A stretch of DNA of 9,623 nt, taken from contig JAFAWJ010000579.1 of assembly GCA_019242065.1 (NCBI GenBank), forward strand, positions 1-9,623, written 5' to 3'. The translations under genes and the position numbers were made by a program. The notes under the pieces were generated by a model. The model saw nothing but the letters and a program-made list of their open reading frames with translations, searched no databases and had not been told where the DNA came from. Positions 1 to 5,701 of this stretch are shown here, one piece after another. Source of the stretch: Chloroflexota bacterium. Its GTDB lineage: Bacteria > Chloroflexota > UBA6077 > CF-72. Each line of letters starts with the position of its first letter. Positions within the stretch are counted from its first letter, which is position 1.

Positions 1-1151
1 CTTGCGAAGCCGCCTCCCACACCTGTGCCGGCGTACGCTGGGTAGCCTGCGTCAAGTCGTCGACAACGACTGAGACCGCACCGCTCGCGGCGTTGGAGTA
101 GACCTGGAGCCCGATGGAGCGCACGTCCTGCAGGACGTCCGACGTGAACCACCCGAGAACACGGGTCCATTGACCGGGCTCGAGTCCAGTGCTCTCGGTG
201 GCGTCAGATGCGGTGCGGGCGCCGTAGATGAAGTGGCGTGCCTGCCAGTGTGTCGCCACTGCCTGCCAGTGTGTCGCCACTGGCGGAGAGATCGCGCGGG
301 CTGCCGCCACCGTCCGTTACTACCCGCAGATGACCGTACGCCGGTTCCGAAGGAAACGTGCGCGAGATCCGCAGCGCGAATGGACTGCCATGAGTCAGTG
401 TCGGGTCCCTGCTCAGAATTTCGGGACCATTGTTGTCGGCGTGCCCCGCTTCGGAGGATGCGTCCACTGCTGGCGATACGCCACGCGAACCTGGTAGTCC
501 GGCGGGATGTCCGCCGTTTCGTTCATGAGCCCGTACGCCACGACAGCGGGGTTGTCCGCGAAGCGGGCGCTCAGACGTTGCCACAGATCGACGAACTGGC
601 CGACGGGTACCTCTGGTGTGCCGACGGGACGCTCTCCAGGCGATACAGCTCGGCTTCGTCCAGCGCCTGCCCGATCTGGGACTGGATCGTTCCCACCGAA
701 AGTCCAGACGCGCCAGGCGGATGCCGCGCTGCGCCACGTAGCCGAAGCTGGCGTCGCCGTCGTAGTGGTAGTCGACATCGTAGTTGCCAGGACTGGAGTC
801 TGAGAACTCCACCGAGGGTTCCACCGTCGGACTCGCAAATGAGCCACCTGCCACCGCGATGCCGCGCAAACAGGCGCTTCGTGTGGCGTGCTGCTCCAGG
901 ACGCAGGCCTGGGTGTTGGCGGTGTCCAGTCCGCTGGCTGAGGCAGATTTGCGGTACACCGCCAGCTTGTACGCCGGGTCCCACCACTCGCCGGTGGCCC
1001 AGGCGGACACCCACAGTCCGGCTCGATCCGCGGCCGCGTACCAGGCCTCCGCCAGCGCATTCCACTGCTCCGCGTCGCCGTCCGTGTTGTCGGGCCAGCC
1101 GACCTCACCGATGAACCCGCCGACGCCACGAACCCTGGCGGCATCAACGAA
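1..1151 (-). pseudogene. Decayed GH5-like glycoside hydrolase with sugar-binding tail, 3' end beyond window
   Basis: Recognisable pieces lie in order on the minus strand but in different frames. From 1151 to about 688 one frame gives a barrel end with FIGEVGWP (family nucleophile Glu) and ATGEWWDPAYKL, then a new barrel start with DYHYDGDASFGYVAQRG and RLDFRWER. A one-base loss near 688 moves the frame to IQSQIGQALDEAEL, which stops making sense near 636. From about 637 to 413 a third frame gives GTPEVPVGQFVDLWQRL and NPAVVAYGLMNE (acid/base Glu of the clan). The first frame resumes near 446 with a beta-rich segment (FALRIS, GHLRVV). After a 21-bp duplication a further frame runs from 238 to the left edge (GQWTRVLGWF, SIGLQVYSNAASGAVSVVVD), a carbohydrate-binding-like module. 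The segment expected to carry HNYG and most of the barrel after the NE motif are absent. I infer an extracellular polysaccharide hydrolase that has lost function. Sequencing error is possible for single shifts but would not explain the missing segments. Confidence 0.75.
240..281. repeat. Perfect 21-bp tandem duplication
   Basis: Two identical 21-bp units, 240-260 and 261-281, each starting GCCTGCCAGTG on the plus strand. On the minus strand they encode SGDTLAG twice in the glycosidase remnant, so the duplication itself keeps frame. The frame change into the sugar-binding tail lies directly beside it, at about 239. It looks like a slippage duplication in decaying sequence. Confidence 0.9.
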
Positions 1152-1388
1152 TCTGCAGTGTGGAAGGCTCACGCAGGTGGCCGCCGCAAGCGTGCAAGCT
1201 GGGCGGAGTCGAGAGCCTGGGGACCTTCTGTACGGAAGAACCCGCACGTGATCTTTTGGTAAATTGTCGAACGCGGCCAAAGGCTAGACGTTTCCGCCGG
1301 GCCAACCGCGCGCCATCCTGCTCGATGTTTAACGCACCCGCAGCGTTACCAGTTGAGCACGCGCCGTCACTTTCAGAATTCAGTGGCG
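1152..1388. other. Gap between ClC gene and glycosidase remnant, with two weak hairpins
   Basis: No convincing coding sequence is present; the frames here read as arginine-rich noise. Two inverted repeats follow the ClC stop: TAACGC/GCGTTA at 1330-1335 and 1343-1348 with a 7-base loop, and CGTCACT/AGTGGCG at 1365-1371 and 1382-1388 with one imperfect pair. Neither is followed by a T-run in the direction of ClC transcription, so a terminator role is only possible. The glycosidase remnant becomes recognisable only from about 1151, so its 5' part and promoter may have been lost somewhere in this gap. Confidence 0.4.
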
Positions 1389-3443
1389 TCAACCCGTGAC
1401 CCGATTGAGGCCTCGCAAGAGACCCTTGTCATCGGCGTCGTCGGCCCTGTCGTTGGAGGAAGCACCCGTCAGACTGCTCAGCTCACGAACGCCCTGGTTC
1501 ACCTGGCTGCGATACATGCGGACGATGGCCTGCGTCTGGAGTTGGCCCACAACGTGTCGGTTGTCCTCCGAGTCGATCACGGGCAACCAGCTGACGCGTC
1601 GGTCGGAGAGATGGCCGAGTGCGACGTCGAGGGTTTCGTTCTGTGCAACGCTCGCGGGATGAACGGTCATGACGGTTCGAACCTCGGTCTCCGAGCGTCG
1701 ATCGAGCGCCACGTGACCGACGTCTGTCATTGACAGCACGCCTATCAACCGCAGGCCGTCGACCACCGCGACGCGTTTGGTCCCCGCCGCCTCGAGGCGC
1801 GCCTGGACAGAGCTCAACGATTCTGTCGGGCCCACCGTCAATCCAGGTGGCTCCATCGCGTCTCTGACCAGGAGTGTGCTCAGCAACGGAAAGGACAGGT
1901 CCAGTCGATGGGCCGGCGAATCGGCGCGCGTTGGCAGTTGACTGGCGTAGATGCTGCGCTCACCTACGATCCAGACGGCGATGCCGACCGCCAGCATGGC
2001 GGGTGCCAGGAGGGAGAGATTGCCGGTCATCTCGCCCACCATGAGCATGACCGCCAGCGGCGCATGGGCGATGCCACCGAACAGCGCCATCATCGCCACG
2101 ATCACAAAGGGAGCGGCGGTGGGCGGCATGCCAGGCAGCAGGCCATAGGTCAGCCGCCAGAAACTGGCGCCCAGCAAGCCACCGATCACCATACCCGGGC
2201 CGAATATGCCGCCACTGCCACCGGAGCCGATGGACAGCGATGTCGCAACAATCTTGGCGAGGGGAATGATCAGCACCAGCCACAGCGGCAGGCCGAGCAA
2301 TCGCTGGTCCATACCGACCTGCACCCAGCCGTAGCCCATACCCAGTGCCTGTGGCACGGCCAGGCCCAGGAGACCCACAAGGACTCCGCCAATGGCTGGT
2401 TTGAGCGCCCGCGGCAGGCGCAGGTGATGGAAGACTGCTGTCGTTGCGTAGAACGTGCGGGAGTACAGCACGCCAACCAGGCCGCAGGCCAGCCCCAGCA
2501 CCGCGTAGTAGACGAGCTGGATCGGCTCCTCGAATGCCAGTGCTTGCTGATCGCCGAAGATCGGGGTCCAACCGGACCAGGCGCCGAAAATGGTGTAGCC
2601 GACGATGCTGGCAATCAGGCCAGGCACGAGCGCTTCTGGCTCCAGGTCATCCCTGTACAGGATTTCAGCGGCCAGGACGGCGCCACCGAGTGGAGCGCGG
2701 AAAATCGCGCCGATCCCTGCCCCGATGCCCGCGGCCACGGCGATGCGACGGTCCCGCTCGCTCAGACCCAGCCAACGCCCCAGCAACGAGCCGAAGCCGG
2801 CCGAGATCTGTGCGGTCGGTCCTTCGCGGCCAGCGCTGCCACCGGCGCCGATCGTAATCGCGGAGGCCACGAGTTTGACGATGGGTACCCGCGGACGAAT
2901 GAAGCCCGCGTGATAGTGGTAGGCCGCGATGGCCGAGTCCGTCCCGTGCCCCTCGGCTTCGGGTGCGAGGTTGAACACGATCAGTCCGCTTAGCAGGCCG
3001 CCCAGACCTACGACCAGCGGGAGCAGCCAGGGACGCAGCATCGCGGTGGGCTCGGCGGCCACTTCGCCGAGGGGGGACGGCGCCACGTAGCCGAGAAGAG
3101 TGCCCTGGAAGAAGGCGGTGCACCACTGGATGGCCGCGAAGAAAACAATCGCCCCCACGCCCGCCACCAGGCCGATCAGCGTCGCGATCGGCAACCACTT
3201 GCGGAGTGTGGTTGTGGCCAACAGACCGCTGGTGCCAACGAGCGTCAAGCGCCGATAGCGCGCCAACCAGGCCACCCGGCTCCTGCGTCGCCCTGCGCCG
3301 CCCCGGCGTGAGTGACCCAACGTCGCAGTTGCCGACTCACTGCGGAGCGGAGCGGCAGCGTCGGTACCTGGAGCGGGCGGTTGGTGGCGCGACTGACGAA
3401 GAGGCATCGGGCGGATACTGCTCCAAACTGAACGTTGATTCAC
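1389..3443 (-). CDS. ClC-family chloride channel/transporter with C-terminal CBS pair
   Basis: Integral membrane protein moving chloride (or another anion) across the cytoplasmic membrane. Length is 684 residues with a GTG start. About residues 80-500 form the multi-helix ClC core. The anion-pathway motifs are EGHGTD (164-169, where classical members have GSGIP), GREGP (205-209, gating Glu207) and GGIFGP (411-416); Tyr499 in SIYAS matches the central-gate tyrosine. Residues 525-645 carry two CBS domains (GVLSMTDV and LPVIDSEDNRHVVG), which in this family bind nucleotides and tune gating. In FRAPLGGAVLAAEIL the position of the E. coli proton glutamate (E203) is Ile261, so coupled proton transport is doubtful. 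The basic N-terminus is poorly conserved; ATG at 3405-3407 (residue 13) is an alternative start, and neither start has a good ribosome site. It is divergent from a TetR gene across 67 bp. The frame is intact with all motifs; confidence in the family is very high. Confidence 0.96.
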   Translation of the reverse strand: MNQRSVWSSIRPMPLRQSRHQPPAPGTDAAAPLRSESATATLGHSRRGGAGRRRSRVAWLARYRRLTLVGTSGLLATTTLRKWLPIATLIGLVAGVGAIVFFAAIQWCTAFFQGTLLGYVAPSPLGEVAAEPTAMLRPWLLPLVVGLGGLLSGLIVFNLAPEAEGHGTDSAIAAYHYHAGFIRPRVPIVKLVASAITIGAGGSAGREGPTAQISAGFGSLLGRWLGLSERDRRIAVAAGIGAGIGAIFRAPLGGAVLAAEILYRDDLEPEALVPGLIASIVGYTIFGAWSGWTPIFGDQQALAFEEPIQLVYYAVLGLACGLVGVLYSRTFYATTAVFHHLRLPRALKPAIGGVLVGLLGLAVPQALGMGYGWVQVGMDQRLLGLPLWLVLIIPLAKIVATSLSIGSGGSGGIFGPGMVIGGLLGASFWRLTYGLLPGMPPTAAPFVIVAMMALFGGIAHAPLAVMLMVGEMTGNLSLLAPAMLAVGIAVWIVGERSIYASQLPTRADSPAHRLDLSFPLLSTLLVRDAMEPPGLTVGPTESLSSVQARLEAAGTKRVAVVDGLRLIGVLSMTDVGHVALDRRSETEVRTVMTVHPASVAQNETLDVALGHLSDRRVSWLPVIDSEDNRHVVGQLQTQAIVRMYRSQVNQGVRELSSLTGASSNDRADDADDKGLLRGLNRVTG

Positions 3444-3510
3444 TTATAGCATACGCGATCTGAACGGCCGAAAGCGGCTATCATCCTGAACGGAGGTTCA
3501 TCGTTCGAGG
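3444..3510. promoter_or_regulatory. Divergent control region between ClC and TetR genes with candidate operator
   Basis: The 67-bp gap must hold both start regions. TGAACGGAGGTTCA at 3487-3500 is an inverted repeat with perfect 5-bp arms and a 4-base spacer. It encloses the GGAGG that may be the TetR ribosome site, though 14 bases from the ATG is long. CTGAACGG occurs twice, at 3460-3467 and 3486-3493. Minus-strand TATGCT at 3453-3448 resembles a -10 box; used as such, ClC transcription would begin at or near its GTG codon, giving a leaderless message or use of the internal ATG at 3407. No convincing -35 box is seen. TetR proteins commonly bind such palindromes in their own promoter; binding here is inferred. 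Confidence 0.45.
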
Positions 3511-4149
3511 ATGCCCAGGGTCTCGGAGGCATATGAGCAGACGCGGCGTCACCAGATTCTGGTCGGTGCCGCAACGTGCTTTGCCCACGGCGGCTTCTCA
3601 ACAACCTCGATGCCGGAAATCGCAGATGCCGCTGGGCTCAGCGTCGGCGCCCTGTATCGCTACTTCAGCAGCAAAGAGGACCTGTTTCTGGCGGTCGTCG
3701 CCGAACGCGTCGCGGTGTACAACGTGGCGGTCTTCGCGGCACTCGATCGTCCTGGACACCCGGTCGAACGCCTGCAAGGCGCACTTCGGAGCCTGCAGCG
3801 GCTGCTCAACAGCCAATCGCCTGACGACGCCAGATTGTCACTCGAGCTGTGGGTCCGTGCGCACGACGTGCCCGCCCTTGGCGCGTGGTTGCGCGAAGCG
3901 CGGCACCGGCGCATCGAGGCATTGCGATCCGTAATCGAAGCCGGAAGACGCACCAGTTGTCTGCGGGCAGAGCTGCGTACCAACGATGCCGTCGCCGCGC
4001 TGATGGCGGCCGCCGATGGACTGGTGGTCCAGCGCGCATGCGCTCCATTCGAACGCACGATTGGCAATCCGCTCAACGAGGTTGAACGCCTGATTACAAG
4101 CTGGCAGGCGGGGCCACGCGCCGCTTCGGGAGATGATGGCTGCGCCTGA
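3511..4149 (+). CDS. TetR-family transcriptional regulator
   Basis: One-domain repressor of 212 residues, a usual length for the family. The N-terminal DNA-binding domain runs from about residue 10 to 58. It includes GGFSTTSMPEIADAAGLSVG as helix-turn-helix and ALYRYFSSKEDLFLAVV as the characteristic end. The rest is a variable all-helical ligand and dimer domain; LELWVRAHDVPALGAWLREA is typical of it, but the ligand cannot be read from sequence. The ATG at 3511 starts just before the conserved domain. GAGG directly abuts it and GGAGG lies further upstream inside a palindrome. It is divergent from the ClC gene and followed on the same strand by the AhpC/TSA-like gene, so it probably controls itself and one or both neighbours. 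The family is certain; the regulon is inferred. Confidence 0.95.
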   Translation: MPRVSEAYEQTRRHQILVGAATCFAHGGFSTTSMPEIADAAGLSVGALYRYFSSKEDLFLAVVAERVAVYNVAVFAALDRPGHPVERLQGALRSLQRLLNSQSPDDARLSLELWVRAHDVPALGAWLREARHRRIEALRSVIEAGRRTSCLRAELRTNDAVAALMAAADGLVVQRACAPFERTIGNPLNEVERLITSWQAGPRAASGDDGCA

Positions 4150-4151
4150 GA

Positions 4152-4175
4152 TGCCAGCTTTTCGACCGCCTGGCA
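4152..4175. repeat. Small inverted repeat just after the TetR stop
   Basis: TGCCAG at 4152-4157 pairs perfectly with CTGGCA at 4170-4175 across a 12-base loop, starting two bases after the TetR stop. It has no T-run, so it is not a clear terminator. It lies in the 79-bp gap before the preferred start of the thiol-protein gene and could be a message-processing hairpin or chance. Confidence 0.3.
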
Positions 4176-4228
4176 GGTCAGTCCCATCATGGCGCCCACG
4201 TCCGTCGGAATCAGGCCACCATAGCCGT

Positions 4229-4747
4229 ATGCCAGATTCCGCGACGCGACCCACGGTCGGGCACCACTTCCCAGACCTGGAACTCTCTGATCACTACAGC
4301 AATCCTCGCCGGCTCTCCGAGTTAGCCGGCGGCGATCCGGTCTTGTTGCAGTTCTATCGAGGCTTCTGGTGTCCAAAGGAGCAGGCATTCTTTCACATGC
4401 TGGTGCGCTTGCAGGATGAGGCGGAGGTCGCCTACACCCGCTTCGTGTCCGTCAGCGTGGATCCCGCGGAAACCGAGGCTGCTTTCCGTGCCGGCCTGGG
4501 TGCCCGTTGGACCTTTCTCTCCGATCACGACCGACGCTACATCCAGACACTCGCACTGCTGGAGACGACCGACACACTGCATCGGCCGTACGCGCCAGCG
4601 GTATTCACCCTGTATCCCGATCTGACGATCCATGCGGCGTACAACGGGTACTGGTTCTGGGGTCGACCCACCGCCGAGGAGCTGCGCCAGGACTTTCGAG
4701 AGATTACTCGCCGTATTCGGCCTGACTGGGACGTGCCGCGCCCATGA
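4229..4747 (+). CDS. AhpC/TSA-like thiol protein (peroxiredoxin-like, single cysteine)
   Basis: Thioredoxin-fold protein of 172 residues from ATG 4229. N-terminal HHFPDLELSD and RLSELAGGDPVLLQFYRGFWCPKE match the redoxin/TSA fold. The middle VSVSVDPAETEAAFRAGLGA and FLSDHDRRY, and the later YAPAVFTLYPDLTI, continue it. Cys48 in FWCP would be the reactive cysteine and is the only cysteine present. The classical PxxxTxxC peroxidase motif is absent (Gly replaces Thr) and there is no CxxC partner. Any peroxide reduction would need an outside thiol, and the substrate is uncertain. An in-frame ATG at 4133 or 4136, inside the TetR gene, would add up to 32 residues rich in Pro, Arg and Ser with no domain resemblance, so I prefer 4229 although its ribosome site is weak. 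The stop overlaps the next start as ATGA. It is probably co-transcribed with the TetR gene. Confidence 0.85.
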   Translation: MPDSATRPTVGHHFPDLELSDHYSNPRRLSELAGGDPVLLQFYRGFWCPKEQAFFHMLVRLQDEAEVAYTRFVSVSVDPAETEAAFRAGLGARWTFLSDHDRRYIQTLALLETTDTLHRPYAPAVFTLYPDLTIHAAYNGYWFWGRPTAEELRQDFREITRRIRPDWDVPRP

Positions 4748-5271
4748 CCTGGCACTGGCTGGCGATCTGTTCCCACCCGCCCAGAGACGCTTTCGCGGTC
4801 GGGGAGCTGCACACACTCGATGGTGACAAGGCCGGTTTTCTCGCGGCGTGGCACGATGACAGCCACCGCCCAGCAGGCGCGTTCGGAGTGGATGTGCGTG
4901 CGATTGATCCGTGCGGCATATCGGCGTGGATATCGCTAGCACTGGTACCCACCGGCATACGCTGGCTGTTCGACGACCCCGCCGTGTCATGGGCGCTGCG
5001 CAGTGTGCTTGCTGGGCCACGCGTCCGGGCGATGTCGACGCTCTCGCTGGACTTCGCGTCGATCGCCGGTGCCCTGACCGCCTACGATCTCTGCCCGCCC
5101 ATCGACCAATCCCATGACCCCTTCGCACGCGTGTTCCCGACGCGCGTGCTCCACGTTGGGCCTGGCCTGATCGGGACGATGCACCCGCCGACGGGGCCGG
5201 GCATACAACGCTATTCCGGGAGCCCATGGCCCTGGAGTTCGTTCTCATCCGGTCCGCCGCCTCCACGCTGA
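4744..5271 (+). CDS. Hypothetical protein translationally coupled to the TSA-like gene
   Basis: I do not recognise this 175-residue protein. Support for it being a gene: its ATG overlaps the upstream stop as ATGA, the usual sign of translational coupling, and codons end mainly in G or C along the frame, as in the neighbours. It is soluble in character, with no signal peptide and no long membrane segment. Aromatic and acidic patches occur near the N-terminus (MTWHWLAICSHPPRD, AAWHDDSHRPAGAFGVDV). Residues about 60-120 look folded (ISLALVPTGIRWLFDDPAV, VRAMSTLSLDFASIAGAL). The tail from about 140 is rich in Pro, Gly and Ser and may be disordered. By position it may act with the thiol protein; no reaction can be suggested. 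After the TGA stop the same frame stays open to 5466 and ends in a valine-rich stretch, which I regard as non-coding. Confidence 0.6.
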   Translation: MTWHWLAICSHPPRDAFAVGELHTLDGDKAGFLAAWHDDSHRPAGAFGVDVRAIDPCGISAWISLALVPTGIRWLFDDPAVSWALRSVLAGPRVRAMSTLSLDFASIAGALTAYDLCPPIDQSHDPFARVFPTRVLHVGPGLIGTMHPPTGPGIQRYSGSPWPWSSFSSGPPPPR

Positions 5272-5337
5272 GACGCGGAGCTCATTTTCCGGTCTGCCGG
5301 TCAACCTCGACTCCCTGTCGGGGGCTGCGGGGACGGG

Positions 5338-5571
5338 TCACAACGATGCGCTGACGGGGCGATCGCAGTGGTGGAACTCGTCGTCGGGATCATCGTCCTG
5401 GTCGACAGGTCCGTTAGTGTCGTGGTCACCGTCTGCGTCGTCGGCACTGTCGTCGTCACGGTTTGACCAGCACGGCTGCATGTCCCCCGCGGTGGTCGTA
5501 CGATGCCGCGCAATCTGGGCGGTACCCGCCGTCTCGTCCGCCCGCAACCACCGCTGGACCCACTGCGTCAC
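5338..5571 (-). CDS. Doubtful small acidic protein
   Basis: An open frame of 77 codons from a GTG with no visible ribosome site. Residues 1-30 look ordinary (TQWVQRWLRADETAG). About residues 39-65 are strongly acidic (DDDSADDADGDHDTNGPVDQ and DDDPDDEF), a composition seen in calcium-binding or disordered tails, but no complete EF-hand or thrombospondin type 3 repeat can be assigned. The third codon positions are GC-rich, as in the neighbours. It could equally be a chance frame across GAC-rich repeats. It lies downstream of the FAD oxidoreductase on the same strand but 130 bp away, with a hairpin between. Kept as a low-confidence candidate. Confidence 0.2.
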   Translation of the reverse strand: MTQWVQRWLRADETAGTAQIARHRTTTAGDMQPCWSNRDDDSADDADGDHDTNGPVDQDDDPDDEFHHCDRPVSASL

Positions 5572-5630
5572 GTGCGAACAGTAGTGACAAATGAGCCCGT
5601 GTCATGAATGGACGTGGATCGCGCCTCACC

Positions 5631-5663
5631 GCCGATGCTTTCACCGCAAGCGAGAGCATCGGC
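5631..5663. terminator. Hairpin between convergent genes, possible terminator
   Basis: GCCGATGCT at 5631-5639 is perfectly complementary to AGCATCGGC at 5655-5663. The stem extends inward by two pairs after one T/G position. It lies 38 bases beyond the stop of the FAD oxidoreductase, which reads toward it. Neither side has a T-run, so intrinsic termination would be weak; it may protect 3' ends or be factor-assisted. Confidence 0.4.
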
Positions 5664-5701
5664 CGAATTGCGTCACCGACGCCCTCGTTGTGTTCCAGCT
5701 T

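Larger units (their letters stand above)
5272..5701. other. Non-coding gap with GTC/GAC-rich low-complexity stretch
   Basis: A 430-bp gap between convergent genes. From about 5368 to 5466 the plus strand is rich in GTC/GTG triplets. It reads as a valine-rich hydrophobic string on plus and as an aspartate-rich string on minus. The 9-bp hairpin at 5631-5663 lies close to the oxidoreductase end. No family is recognisable in any frame beyond the small open frame listed separately. Confidence 0.5.

Noticed and set aside
170..1114. Long plus-strand open frame opposite the glycosidase remnant
   Set aside because: It is Arg/Pro/Ser-rich with no fold-like pattern, while recognisable glycosidase motifs lie on the opposite strand.
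1908..2993. 361-codon plus-strand open frame inside the ClC gene
   Set aside because: Composition (Gln, His, Asp, Arg rich) is that of a mirror frame in GC-rich DNA; the opposite strand encodes the full ClC motifs.
4133..4228. N-terminal extension of the TSA-like protein from ATG 4133
   Set aside because: The added residues are Pro/Arg/Ser-rich, overlap the TetR gene and resemble no part of the redoxin fold. It remains a possible alternative start.
4150..4240. Minus-strand peptide resembling a helix-turn-helix (GLIPTDVGAMMGLTCQAVEKL)
   Set aside because: Only about 25 residues look suggestive, there is no matching domain on either side, and the frame crosses two well-supported plus-strand genes.
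5272..5466. Stop-codon readthrough extension of the 175-residue protein into a valine-rich tail
   Set aside because: Only one TGA separates them and the frame is open, but the segment is GTC-rich simple sequence and nothing around the stop suggests recoding.
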